Source: Pseudaeromonas paramecii (lineage in GTDB: Bacteria; Pseudomonadota; Gammaproteobacteria; Enterobacterales; Aeromonadaceae). From it: DNA of 64,000 bases. The position numbers and the translations under genes were made by a program. Position 1 is the first letter of the stretch; every line of letters starts with the position of its first letter. This document shows, piece by piece, positions 13,896 through 22,608 of the stretch. The notes beneath the pieces are model-generated. The model saw nothing but the letters and a program-made list of their open reading frames with translations, had not been told where the DNA came from and ran no database searches. The stretch lies in contig NZ_BAABFC010000017.1 of NCBI RefSeq assembly GCF_039540575.1, forward strand, positions 1-64,000, written 5' to 3'.

Positions 13896-15569
13896 TTACG
13901 CCGTCCCGACCGGTGGCGGGGCGGCATCCCGGGCCGGGTCTACCTGTGGGTCCGGCGCCCGGGCGGGGGCCGGATACCAGTGCTCCGGCGGCACATGCTT
14001 GCTCTGAGCGGTATCGGCCATGTAATGGGGCGACATGATGGCCACGCCGTAGCGGTTGAACACATCCTGGATGTTGGCATGCAGCCGGCTCAGCAGATCC
14101 GCTCGAGGGGTGGGGACCTCTGGGACGGCATGGGCCACCAGGCGGTACTCGGGATAGAAGTCCGACAGGGCGGTCTGCAACACCCGGGGGGCCGGCTCGG
14201 TCTGAATCCCCGGGGTGAGGCGGGCGGCCTCCAGCAGCATGGCCTCCACCTGGCGCCAGGGGGTGTCGTAGCCGATGGTGACGCTGGTATCCAGCAGGTA
14301 GCCGGGGCCCTCCACCACGCGGGAGAAGTTCTTGGTCACCGAGCCCGTGATCAGGGTGTTGGGCAGGGTGAGTATCTCGCCGGCGCCGGTCTGGATCCGG
14401 GTGGTGAACATGCCCAACGCGATGACGGTGCCCTCATGCTCGCCGACTCGCACAAACTCGCCCACCCGCAGGGTGTGGGAGTAGGTGAGGATCAGCCCCG
14501 CCGCCGCCTGGCCCACCACGTTGGACGCCCCCAGGGAGATCATCAGACCGACGATCACCGACAGCCCCTTGAAGGCCTCGGTCTGGGCGCCAGGCAGGTA
14601 GGGATAGGCCATGGCCAGGGCGAACAGCCAGATGGCCAGGGACAGCAGTCGGCTGGTGGGCAGCAGGGTCTCCCGGGTCAACCAGCTGATGGTGCCGGGG
14701 GCGGCCAGCCGTTGCAGCAGGGCGGCCAGCAGGGCGATGGAGCCCTTGGCCAGCAGGAAGATCACCAGGGCCACCAGCAAATCGGGCAGGGCCGAGAGCA
14801 TGGCGCTGGCGATGCCGGCGGCCAGATCGAACAGGTAGGCATCCAGCCCTTCGCCCCAGGGCCGGGTGAAGGGAAAGCGCTGCAACACGAAGCTCAGCCA
14901 CTCGAACAGGCACAATAAGATGAGGCCGCCACACAGCAGGCCCACGCTGCGCCGCAGCAGGGGGTAGAGCAGGCCGGTATCCAGCACGCTGGTGTTGCCA
15001 ATCTTGAAGCGGCTGGTCTGCTGACGCATCAGGGGCAGCAGGGCGGCCATCAACTTCTGGCGGACATACAGCAGCAGGCGCAGGGCGAGATAGAGCAGCA
15101 GCGTCGCCAGCAGACTCCAGCCGGCGGCCTGCAGCAGAAACTGCAGGCTGCGGCCCTCGTGGGCCTCCCGGATCACCTGGCGCAGGGCGGCGGCGGCCTG
15201 CTCTGCGGCCTGTTGCACCGTCTGTGCCTCGGGCCCCAGATCCCCCGGCGAGACGATGAAGGCCCGCTGGCCGCCCACCAGCAGCAGTATGCTGTTCTGG
15301 ATCGGCTGCAGGTTGACCTCCAGCGGATTATCGGACCTGAGCAGCCCCTTGAGCAGGTACTCGGCCCGCTGCACCCGGGTCTGGGGGGATTCCCCCAGCA
15401 GGTTGGCCCTCAGGGTCACCACGGGGCGGTTGGCCAGCACCAGGGTGACGGGGGCGGCCTGGGTCTGTACCGAAGGATCATCGGCCTGTTCGGCTCGACT
15501 GGCGCCACAGAGGCCCAGCAGCAGGGCAACCAGGGGCAGGTAGGAGAGCAACACACGCCATAGGGTCAT
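13896..15569 (-). CDS. Mechanosensitive channel, MscS superfamily (large form), 557 aa
   Basis: A signal peptide (MTLWRVLLSYLPLVALLLGLCGASRA) leads a periplasmic domain of about 125 residues, then roughly six TM helices. The MscS pore and beta domain lie near residues 330-440: GLMISLGASNVVGQAAAGLIL is the Gly/Ala-rich pore helix, followed by GEFVRVGEHEGTVIALGMFTTRI and the beta-domain phrase LPNTLITGSVTKNFSR. The C-terminal alpha/beta cage ends in a Pro-rich tail. Opens under membrane tension to release solutes after hypo-osmotic shock. The start at 15569 is chosen for the signal peptide and GAGGCGCT upstream; a longer form from 15635 is possible. Larger than E. coli MscS (286 aa), closer to YnaI/YbiO-type channels. 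Confidence 0.9.
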   Translation of the reverse strand: MTLWRVLLSYLPLVALLLGLCGASRAEQADDPSVQTQAAPVTLVLANRPVVTLRANLLGESPQTRVQRAEYLLKGLLRSDNPLEVNLQPIQNSILLLVGGQRAFIVSPGDLGPEAQTVQQAAEQAAAALRQVIREAHEGRSLQFLLQAAGWSLLATLLLYLALRLLLYVRQKLMAALLPLMRQQTSRFKIGNTSVLDTGLLYPLLRRSVGLLCGGLILLCLFEWLSFVLQRFPFTRPWGEGLDAYLFDLAAGIASAMLSALPDLLVALVIFLLAKGSIALLAALLQRLAAPGTISWLTRETLLPTSRLLSLAIWLFALAMAYPYLPGAQTEAFKGLSVIVGLMISLGASNVVGQAAAGLILTYSHTLRVGEFVRVGEHEGTVIALGMFTTRIQTGAGEILTLPNTLITGSVTKNFSRVVEGPGYLLDTSVTIGYDTPWRQVEAMLLEAARLTPGIQTEPAPRVLQTALSDFYPEYRLVAHAVPEVPTPRADLLSRLHANIQDVFNRYGVAIMSPHYMADTAQSKHVPPEHWYPAPARAPDPQVDPARDAAPPPVGTA

Positions 15570-15704
15570 AGCGCCTCGCTTAGCGGTGGTGACCGCAAGA
15601 TGGGGGACAATCAGGACTTGTTTGCCTCCCATCATTGGCCAGCCACAAGGCTAAATCCAGCCCCCACCCGCAAAAAGTCAGCTGGGGGCGCAGGGCAGGC
15701 TGGC

Positions 15705-16478
15705 CTAGATAAACAGCTCGGGCTCCAGGCGGGCTTGGCAATTGCTGCTCAGGCGGGCCGACAGGGCTTGCATGGCCGGATCCTGATAGGCGCGGGCCCC
15801 GAGATCGCAGGCCTTGATGCAGGCGGCACAACCGATGCACAGGGTCGAGTCCGTCTGGCCCGGTTCGTCCGCCGAGATGGCCCCCGTCGGGCAGACCGCC
15901 ACACAGGCCAGGCAGCGCAGGCAGCGATCCCCATCGGTCTGGGGCACTATGCCGGAGGCGGGCTTGCGCTCCTTGTAGGGATACTGACCCGGCAGGGTTG
16001 GCGTGGCCAGCTGGCCGCTTTGCCAGCGCTGGGCCAGCTGACGGCCAAAGTCCCGGGCCTGGGCCAGATCCGCGGCGTCGGGTCTATGGGCGGCGGTGGG
16101 GTGGGCGGCGGTGGAGTAGGAGTGCTCGCCGATAAAGGCACCGGCAGCCACCAGCTGACAGCCCTTGGCGCTCAGCAGATCCGCCAGCTCCCGCAGGGCA
16201 TCCTCGTAGGCCCGGTTGCCATAGAGCACCACGGCCACCGTCGGCATGCCCTGGCCGTCCAGGTCCGCCAGGCGCTCATAGACGATCTCCGGGATGCGGC
16301 CCCCATACACGGGCACCCCCACCAGCAGCAGCTGTCCGGCGGGCAAGGGCGGGGCCAGGGGGGCAAAGGTGAGATCCTGCGTGTTACAGCGGGCGGCGCC
16401 GAGGCCCTCGCCGATGGCGTCGAGTATCCGTTGGGTGGTGCGGGTCGGAGAGAAATAGAGCAGGCTGATGGCGTCCAT
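15705..16478 (-). CDS. EFR1-type flavodoxin/ferredoxin fusion, 257 aa
   Basis: The N-terminal flavodoxin-like part begins ISLLYFSPTRTTQRIL (FMN phosphate-binding loop) and continues with LLLVGVPVYGGRIPEI and AVVLYGNRAYEDAL. The C-terminal part holds two [4Fe-4S] motifs, CLRCLACVAVCP and CIGCAACIKAC, the latter followed by a D where many ferredoxins have P. This fusion (EFR1 family ferrodoxin) is a soluble electron carrier; its partner is unknown. The methyltransferase gene starts 76 nt downstream of nothing else on this strand and could follow from read-in. No signal peptide. Confidence 0.87.
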   Translation of the reverse strand: MDAISLLYFSPTRTTQRILDAIGEGLGAARCNTQDLTFAPLAPPLPAGQLLLVGVPVYGGRIPEIVYERLADLDGQGMPTVAVVLYGNRAYEDALRELADLLSAKGCQLVAAGAFIGEHSYSTAAHPTAAHRPDAADLAQARDFGRQLAQRWQSGQLATPTLPGQYPYKERKPASGIVPQTDGDRCLRCLACVAVCPTGAISADEPGQTDSTLCIGCAACIKACDLGARAYQDPAMQALSARLSSNCQARLEPELFI

Positions 16479-16553
16479 GTTGTGTGCCTTAGGGGAGTGC
16501 GTCTTCCAGGGCGCCAGGATGCCGCAGCCGAGGCGGAGACACCTTGATATGCC

Positions 16554-17195
16554 TCATTGCTCGGTCAAGTAATTGGCATCCGCCATTTTCTGCGCCATCA
16601 GCAGAAACAAGGGGTAGCGGCGCGGCGTGCCGGCCTGGGTTTTTTCTATGGTGAAGTAGGGGGCGTGGCTGACGTTGGCAAAGCCCGCCGCCTGGGCCAG
16701 TTGCGTCAGCTCGACAGGATCCAGGCCGTGGTGGCCGTCAAAGTCGTTGTGATGCTGGTGAAAGGAGCCGTCTTCCGGGTAGAGATCCGCCACCAGCAGC
16801 TGGCCGCCGGGGGCCAGCAGGGCATGGGCCTGGGCAAAGAAGCCGGCCAGATCGGCCACATGGTGCAGCACCATCAAGCTGACCAGGGCATCCTGGCCCC
16901 CAGGCAGATCGGCTAGTCCGTCGGACTGGCAGGTCTGTACATGGGGCAGGGCAAGCCGCTCTAGCTTCTGCCGGGCCTGGGCCAGCATGGCGGCGGAGGC
17001 GTCCACCAGCAGCACGGCCTCGAAGTGGTCGGCCAGGATGAGCCCCAGCAGGCCGGTACCGCAGCCAAACTCCAGCAGACGACCGCCGGGTGCCGGCCGC
17101 AGGGCGAGCATCTGCTCGGCGGTGATCCTGGCCCGTTCCAGCTTGCCTGGATCCTCATCCCACTGGCTGGCCAACTGATCGAAGTAATTTGCCAT
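16554..17195 (-). CDS. Class I SAM-dependent methyltransferase, 213 aa
   Basis: Motif I is LLEFGCGTGLLGLILAD (SAM-binding glycine-rich loop), with the acidic ribose contact in LLVDASAAMLAQARQKL and motif post-II DALVSLMVLHHVADLAGFF. The region LLVADLYPEDGSFHQHHNDFDGHHGLD after the core is histidine-rich, as in several unassigned cytoplasmic methyltransferases of this class. The start at 17195 gives MANYFDQLASQWDEDP with GAGGGAGCC upstream, the normal N-terminal form of this family. Substrate unknown. It is divergent from the phosphatase gene at 17330. Confidence 0.88.
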   Translation of the reverse strand: MANYFDQLASQWDEDPGKLERARITAEQMLALRPAPGGRLLEFGCGTGLLGLILADHFEAVLLVDASAAMLAQARQKLERLALPHVQTCQSDGLADLPGGQDALVSLMVLHHVADLAGFFAQAHALLAPGGQLLVADLYPEDGSFHQHHNDFDGHHGLDPVELTQLAQAAGFANVSHAPYFTIEKTQAGTPRRYPLFLLMAQKMADANYLTEQ

Positions 17196-17329
17196 GAGGC
17201 GGCTCCCTCGCGGATTGTGTTTCGCCGAGTGTGCCGCGTTTTTGCCCGGTGGGCCAGCCATGACATGGTCATGGGGCGGCAGGCCTGTGTTAGTCTGCCA
17301 GCCAGGATGCCCGTCAATTCGGAGACCCC

Positions 17330-17896
17330 ATGGCCAGGACCAGCCAAAGCCACCCCCTCGAGATTGCCCAGTTGCCGGCCGGCCCCGGTCTGGGGCGTAT
17401 CGGCATCACCTTCTGCCCGGGCAAGCAGGATCCCTTCGCCCTCTCCGGTGCCTGGGCGCGGGATCTGGCCACGGATCTGGATGTCATAGTCGCGTGGGGC
17501 GCCCGCCATGTGCTGACCCTGGTGGAGCCGGACGAGCTGCTGCTGCTCAAGGTGCCGCAACTGGGGCCGGCCATCCGCGCCCACGGCCTGCAGTGGCACC
17601 ATCTGCCCATCGCCGATTACTCGGTCCCCGATGACGCCTTCGAGCGGCAGTGGTGCCACACGGGGCGATTGCTGCGCCAGGCCCTGCGTAACGGCGAGCC
17701 TGTGCTGGTGCACTGCAAGGGGGGCCTGGGACGGGCGGGCATGATGGCCGCCCGGCTGCTGGTGGAGTTGGGGATGCCGCCGGTGGAGGCCATCCGTGCC
17801 GTGCGCCGGGTGCGCCCCGGCGCCATCGAAACCCCGGCCCAGCTGGCCCTGGTGCGCCGCACTCAGCCGCTGGCTGATCAGGAGGCCGAATGCTGA
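17330..17896 (+). CDS. Dual-specificity-type (CDKN3-like) phosphatase, 188 aa
   Basis: The catalytic P-loop is HCKGGLGRAGMMAARLL with nucleophile Cys129 and arginine six residues later (CX5R). The general acid is probably the Asp in LPIADYSVPD, about 30 residues upstream. The N-terminal FCPGKQDPFALSGAWARDL and the WGARHVLTLVEPDEL segment match bacterial CDKN3-like protein tyrosine phosphatases. No signal peptide; cytoplasmic. Its last 7 bp overlap the next gene, which looks like a kinase of the HipA/PI3K-like fold, so the two may oppose each other on a common substrate; this is inference. Confidence 0.87.
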   Translation: MARTSQSHPLEIAQLPAGPGLGRIGITFCPGKQDPFALSGAWARDLATDLDVIVAWGARHVLTLVEPDELLLLKVPQLGPAIRAHGLQWHHLPIADYSVPDDAFERQWCHTGRLLRQALRNGEPVLVHCKGGLGRAGMMAARLLVELGMPPVEAIRAVRRVRPGAIETPAQLALVRRTQPLADQEAEC

Positions 17897-18585
17897 GGGA
17901 GGGCCCTGTGCTGGATAGCCAGCGCCTGATCCGGGTGGGCGGCCAGCTGGGCAGCAACCCGGCGGGCCTGTATCAGGACGCCGACGGCCAGCGCTATTAC
18001 ATCAAGAGCCTGGAGAGCCGGGATCTGGCGCGCAACGAGTGGCTGGCCGCCCAGCTCTACCAGTTGGCCGGGGCCCCGACCCTGGAGTATGTGGCCACCC
18101 AGGATCCGCAGCAGATCGCCACCGTCTGGCGGACGCTGGACAAGTGCCGGCTCAGCCAGTTCAGTGACGACGAGCGCCGTCAGGCGCAAGCCTGGTTTGG
18201 CGTCCATGCCTGGACCGCCAACTGGGACGCCGCCGGACTGCTGGGGGATAACCAGGGGGTATGGCAAGGGCGGGTGCTGACCCTGGATGTGGGGGGCGCC
18301 CTGGCCTATCGCGCCTGCGGGGATCCCAAGGGCGGCGCCTTCGGCAATGGGGTGAACGAGATCGACCGGCTGCGCACCGACCCGGACAATCCCCAGGCGG
18401 TGCGCCTGTTTGGCGATATGGAGGCGGCGGCCTTGCACCAGGCCATAGCGCGGGTGCTGCGGATCCCGGCCGAGCAGATCCTGGCCTGCGTGCTGAACAA
18501 CGGCGGCCGCGAGCGGCTGGCGGACAAGCTCATCGCCCGTCAGGCCGACATGGCTAGGCAGTTGGCGGCGGGGCTAAATGCCTAG
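17890..18585 (+). CDS. HipA/PI3K-like putative kinase, 231 aa
   Basis: Overlaps the phosphatase gene (ATGCTGAGGGAG, translation probably coupled). The sequence has GSNPAGLYQDADGQRYYIKSL, which looks like a glycine-rich nucleotide loop with an ATP-contacting lysine, then LARNEWLAAQLYQLAGAPT, the catalytic-loop-like VHAWTANWDAAGLLGDNQ, and the metal-site-like TLDVGGALAYRACGDPKGGAFG. These blocks recur in stand-alone and effector-type proteins that I recall as distant HipA/PI3-kinase-like enzymes. It is shorter than HipA (about 440 aa) and lacks the HipA N-terminal subdomain. No HipB-type antitoxin is adjacent. Function not established. Confidence 0.7.
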   Translation: MLREGPVLDSQRLIRVGGQLGSNPAGLYQDADGQRYYIKSLESRDLARNEWLAAQLYQLAGAPTLEYVATQDPQQIATVWRTLDKCRLSQFSDDERRQAQAWFGVHAWTANWDAAGLLGDNQGVWQGRVLTLDVGGALAYRACGDPKGGAFGNGVNEIDRLRTDPDNPQAVRLFGDMEAAALHQAIARVLRIPAEQILACVLNNGGRERLADKLIARQADMARQLAAGLNA

Positions 18586-19643
18586 GCGGCGGGGTTGGAT
18601 TGCAGGCTGTGCAGCCACTCGCGCCACAGCGCCACCAGCAGGGCCATCAGCACAGGGCCGATAAACAACCCCACCAGCCCCATGGTGGTGACGCCGCCAA
18701 TCAGACCAAAGAAGGTGGGCAGGAAGGGCAACTTGATGGGGCCACCGACCAACCTGGGCCGGATGGTTTTATCGACGATAAACAGCTCCAACACCCCCCA
18801 TAGAAACAGGCCGGCGGCCATGGCCAGCTCGCCAGCGCCCGCCAGGTAGAGGGAGACGGCGGTAAAGGAGAGGGGGGCGCCGCCCGGGATCAGGGCCAGC
18901 AACCCGGTAAGCACCCCCAGGGCGACGGGGGAGGGCACGCCGGTGATCCAGTAGGCGATGCCCAGCACCATGCCTTCTCCCAGGGCCACCAGTCCCATGC
19001 CGGTGACCGTCGAGCTGACGGTGGCCGGCACCATGCGGGAAAAGCGCGCCCAATGGCCACCCAGTACCGACTCGCCGATCCTGTCCAGCTGGGCGGCCAA
19101 TGGCTCGCCATCCTTGTAGACAAAAAACAGGGTGATCAGCATGAAGACCAGCATCAGCAGCAGGTGAAAGGCCTTGCTGCCCAACGCCAGCAGCCAGTGA
19201 TAGAGGTTACCCAGCTGCTCACCGCTGAGCAGGGTGACCAGCTCGCTCAGGGCCAGGGGCTCTTGCAGGTATTCTTGCCAGTAAGGCGTCAGCCAGGGGC
19301 CCAGTATGGGCAGGGCCCGCAACCACTCCGGCATCACGGCCCCCTCGCGGTTGGCCTGGATCAGCCACTCCAGCCAACCCTTCACCTCACCAAAGGCATA
19401 GGAGAAGGCCAGCGACAGCGGCACTATCAGCACCAGCATGACCGTCAGCACGGCGATGCTGGCGGCCAGGATGGCCCGCTGGCCGCACGACTCGAACAAG
19501 CGGCGATACATGGGCCAGCTGGCAAAGCCGATGATCAAGGCGCCCAGCACAGGCACCAGGAAGCGATGGAAGAAATAGACAGCCACCAGCAGCAGCAAGA
19601 TCAACAGCCAGCGTGATAGCAGGTTATCGGGGAGTGAATTCAA
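18582..19643 (-). CDS. AI-2E family (PerM-type) membrane transporter, 353 aa
   Basis: Seven to eight hydrophobic helices with the family layout: two N-terminal helices (LLILLLLVAVYFFHRFLVPVLGALIIGFASW), a soluble loop with PEWLRALPILGPWLTPYW, then LLLMLVFMLITLFFVYKDGE and the C-terminal pore-like segments PSPVALGVLTGLLALIPGGAPL and PFLPTFFGLIGGVTTMGLVGLFIGPV. Members export small molecules (AI-2, phenylalanine, protons or sodium in different species); the substrate here cannot be read. Its 3-prime end overlaps the kinase-like gene by 4 bp tail to tail. Confidence 0.92.
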   Translation of the reverse strand: MNSLPDNLLSRWLLILLLLVAVYFFHRFLVPVLGALIIGFASWPMYRRLFESCGQRAILAASIAVLTVMLVLIVPLSLAFSYAFGEVKGWLEWLIQANREGAVMPEWLRALPILGPWLTPYWQEYLQEPLALSELVTLLSGEQLGNLYHWLLALGSKAFHLLLMLVFMLITLFFVYKDGEPLAAQLDRIGESVLGGHWARFSRMVPATVSSTVTGMGLVALGEGMVLGIAYWITGVPSPVALGVLTGLLALIPGGAPLSFTAVSLYLAGAGELAMAAGLFLWGVLELFIVDKTIRPRLVGGPIKLPFLPTFFGLIGGVTTMGLVGLFIGPVLMALLVALWREWLHSLQSNPAA

Positions 19644-19689
19644 GGCGCGGGCTCCATCGGCGTGCCAGCAAGGGGCTTGGGGTGACTGG

Positions 19690-20184
19690 TCAGTGCTTGT
19701 CCCGGGTCAGCTTGTCCAGATAACCCATGGCAAAGGCTGACAGCACGAAGGTGATGTGGATCAGCAGATACCATTTGATCTTGTCGTTGGGGATATTCTC
19801 GGTGTTCATGAACACCTTGAGCAGGTGAATGGAGGAGATGGCGACGATGGAGGCGGCCACCTTGTTCTTGAGGGAGCCGGCGTCCAGCTTGCCGAGCCAG
19901 CCCAGCTTCTCTTCGTTCTCGTCCACATCCAGCCGGGAGACAAAATTCTCATAACCGGAGAACATCACCATCACGATCAGGCCCCCCACCAGGGAGATAT
20001 CGATGAGTGACAGCGTGGTCAGGATCAGATCCACCTCCATGGTAGTGAGAATGTTGGGCAGGATATGGAACAACTCCTGGAAGAACTTGATGCCCAAGGC
20101 CACCAGTATCAGGCTCAGCCCCAGGTAAATCGGTGCCATCAGCCAGCGGGAGGAGTACATCAGGCGCTCAATGATCTTTTCCAT
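19690..20184 (-). CDS. yqhA: UPF0114/TIGR00645 membrane protein YqhA, 164 aa
   Basis: Begins MEKIIERLMYSSRWLMAPIY, the invariant opening of the family, and contains four TM segments including LVGGLIVMVMFSGYENFVSRLD and SIVAISSIHLLKVFMN, which are highly conserved. Length equals E. coli YqhA (164 aa). Inner-membrane protein of unknown function. Upstream of AI-2E gene on the same strand, 46 nt apart, so a two-gene unit is possible. Confidence 0.92.
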   Translation of the reverse strand: MEKIIERLMYSSRWLMAPIYLGLSLILVALGIKFFQELFHILPNILTTMEVDLILTTLSLIDISLVGGLIVMVMFSGYENFVSRLDVDENEEKLGWLGKLDAGSLKNKVAASIVAISSIHLLKVFMNTENIPNDKIKWYLLIHITFVLSAFAMGYLDKLTRDKH

Positions 20185-20565
20185 CTTGTTATCTCGCTAT
20201 CAAGGGCACGGCGTTGCACTGGCGTGCCAGTGAGGGTTGTGTTTGCGGCCATATTAAGGGGAGCCCAATCGGTTGTCAGCCCAGCGCCTCATTCGGTGCC
20301 GCCAGCGACACCTGGCACGCGCTGGGTACTGAAACGGGGCATGAGGGAAGACCGGCTGGTCACGAGGATGGCGCAGCGACATGACACAGTGCTGGAGAAC
20401 ACGGCGACTGCGTAAAATAGACGCATAAAGTCTTAATAAACCCCTGGTCATGGCCCGGCGCCATCTTATGCCGCGGCTTTTGGCCAAGGCAATAGAAATC
20501 ATGGCGGCTGTGCTGTGGAGTCTGACTGCCGAAGAGTCACCATGACATTGGCCACCGGCTATGTC
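20185..20565. other. Intergenic region without a supported gene
   Basis: About 380 bp between yqhA and the repeat protein gene. An 82-codon reverse frame (20254-20502) is Arg-rich with no ribosome-binding site and no family resemblance. A short AT-rich patch (20411-20440) could hold a promoter. I see no RNA gene or repeat here. Confidence 0.5.
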
Positions 20566-22554
20566 TTACTGCCGTACTTGTTGCCAAAACGCCTTGAGCG
20601 GGAATTGCTGCTGGATGATCTTCGCCAACTGCGCCTTGCCGCTGTCATCCAGGCTTAGCTGAGTGTCCTTGTGATATCTCAGCCCACTCAATGTGGCAAG
20701 CTGGTCATCCAAGTCGCGGATTTGCGCAATCACCTGCAAGGCCAGATTATTTAGCCCCGCCTCAGCATAAACTTTTGCAATATCTGCCAGTGAACTATCT
20801 GTCTTTCGGTTTTTGGCTAGCGCAAGCAATTCAGGCGGCAGCTCTTTAATCGCCGCGTATCCCTGAGCGATATCGTCAAAGGGGATGTTTAAGTCATAAT
20901 CGATGAGATTAACCAGACTCAATGCATGGTTCAGGCGCGCTTTTGCTTTCTCAAGGTCGCCATGTTTGAGATAGCCCTTGGCAACATGCAGCCAGGCGGC
21001 GACCTGATATTCAGGGTCGAAGTTAACCCAGGCCGCCGCGCGCTCGGCAAGCGCAAACTCACCTGCGTCAGCATAAATATCGATCAGCGTGTTAGCATTA
21101 TCGGCATTATCACTACCCCATTTCGCTGCAGACAACAAAAACCGCTGGGCGCGGTAAAAATCCCCGGCCCTGGCATATGCCACAGCAAACTCACTCTCTC
21201 TCCTCAGGGAGGGGCTATACGATTCCCCCTCAGCAGTGGTAATGGTCTCGGTATTGAGCCGTTCATTAATCAGCTCGGCCTGCTCGATTAGTCCGTTGTA
21301 TAGCAATATATCTACCATCTTACCGCCGACATAATCTATTGCCTGATAATTGGATTTAAATAGAATGTTCAACCCTTGCTGACACATATCCACGCCAAGC
21401 TCAATTTGCCCTGCTTGAATGTAATTGTAAGCATAGTTAAATAATAAATCTGCTATGTGGATTGGCCGAGTCTCTGTGTTGATCCGCTGCCTTACGTACT
21501 GAACATAGACAGCGCTTTTATCATATTTTAACAGCCTAAACAGCATGGTTTCTGAGGTGTCGCCACTGTTGGATGAGATTCGATCATAGGCTGCCAAAGA
21601 AGCCTGAGGATCATTGGCTATCAAGTACCCAATGGCGAGTATTTCATTAAGCTTATTGCGCTGTGGCTCATTTAGATCTGCTTCCGATAACATCTGCATG
21701 AGTGCTGGTTCAACCAGATATACATCTCCTTTTAGCGCAACACGATAAGCCAACCGCCACCACGCCTCTGAATAGTGTTCAGGCACGCCAGCTATTTCTA
21801 CCAACTCAGCCCATCGCTCCCGATATGGCAACTGATACTGCATCCGAGCAAGCGTCATAATCCTAAGCTCTTCAGGCTCAAACTGAGCCACAAGCCTTAA
21901 GCTTGTCTCGGCGAGAAGGGGGGATAAGTCTCTGTGACTCAGCAAAAATAAAATGGCTCTACGATCTTTGTCTTGCAGTTTATCTAGTTTGGAAAACCCC
22001 TTTATCAGGGTGTCAGCCGCCAGTTCCGGTTGGCCAATATGGTCATACGCTTCCACCAAATGTTTCATTTCCAATGCATAATATATAGGATGAAATGACT
22101 GTTTCTGGTTGCATATTTGTCTTAAGGCCATCAACTGGCCAAATAGCTCTGACTGCTCTTGGCTTAATACGGAGCTGGTCGCCACTGCCAACCATTGCGG
22201 GTCAATTCGACAATGTTCTGGAAACGGGCTTTGCTTAAATCTTTTCAGATTAAGCAGTAGCGCCGCATCAAAGGCAGAGGATTCAGCGATTGCCCGTTGC
22301 CTCAGCGTGTTGCCCATGGTCTGCCATTGTGTCGGGCTGACTCCTGGGAAAATGTCTTGCGTCGGATTGCCCTCGTCGGCCCGGGGGTTGGCGAGGGAGG
22401 ACTGTAGCGCCTGATACTGGCGATAGGCCGCCGAATAGCTGTCAGCCTGATTGACCATGGCCTGAAAGTGCGCCAACGGACTTGCCTGCCCGTCAGCGGC
22501 GGCATCTAAGCCAACACAGCAAACGAAGAGTCCCGCCAAAAGCCACCGATGCAT
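20566..22554 (-). CDS. Secreted TPR-like helical-repeat protein, 662 aa
   Basis: Start at 22554 has AAGGAGCAGG upstream and gives a signal peptide MHRWLLAGLFVCCVGLDAAADG; the gene therefore encodes a periplasmic or secreted protein. The mature part is almost entirely alpha-helical with helix-turn-helix pairs typical of tetratricopeptide-like solenoids: ALEMKHLVEAYDHIGQPELAADTL, LLFNYAYNYIQAGQIELGVDM, EFAVAYARAGDFYRAQRFLLSA, TLIDIYADAGEFALAERAAAW, WLHVAKGYLKHGDLEKAKARL and DIAKVYAEAGLNNLALQVI. No enzymatic domain is visible. GC is lower than flanking genes, as in accessory sequence. Probably a scaffold for envelope protein complexes; specific role unknown. Confidence 0.8.
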   Translation of the reverse strand: MHRWLLAGLFVCCVGLDAAADGQASPLAHFQAMVNQADSYSAAYRQYQALQSSLANPRADEGNPTQDIFPGVSPTQWQTMGNTLRQRAIAESSAFDAALLLNLKRFKQSPFPEHCRIDPQWLAVATSSVLSQEQSELFGQLMALRQICNQKQSFHPIYYALEMKHLVEAYDHIGQPELAADTLIKGFSKLDKLQDKDRRAILFLLSHRDLSPLLAETSLRLVAQFEPEELRIMTLARMQYQLPYRERWAELVEIAGVPEHYSEAWWRLAYRVALKGDVYLVEPALMQMLSEADLNEPQRNKLNEILAIGYLIANDPQASLAAYDRISSNSGDTSETMLFRLLKYDKSAVYVQYVRQRINTETRPIHIADLLFNYAYNYIQAGQIELGVDMCQQGLNILFKSNYQAIDYVGGKMVDILLYNGLIEQAELINERLNTETITTAEGESYSPSLRRESEFAVAYARAGDFYRAQRFLLSAAKWGSDNADNANTLIDIYADAGEFALAERAAAWVNFDPEYQVAAWLHVAKGYLKHGDLEKAKARLNHALSLVNLIDYDLNIPFDDIAQGYAAIKELPPELLALAKNRKTDSSLADIAKVYAEAGLNNLALQVIAQIRDLDDQLATLSGLRYHKDTQLSLDDSGKAQLAKIIQQQFPLKAFWQQVRQ

Positions 22555-22608
22555 ACCTGCTCCTTGTGTGAAATATAACCTTGTTATCCTAATCGCCACC
22601 GCGACAAG

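Noticed and set aside
17890..18585. HipA toxin of a HipBA toxin-antitoxin system
   Set aside because: Half the length of HipA, no HipB-type DNA-binding gene next to it; kept only as a kinase-like protein.
20254..20502. 82-codon reverse ORF
   Set aside because: Arg-rich, no Shine-Dalgarno, no recognisable features.
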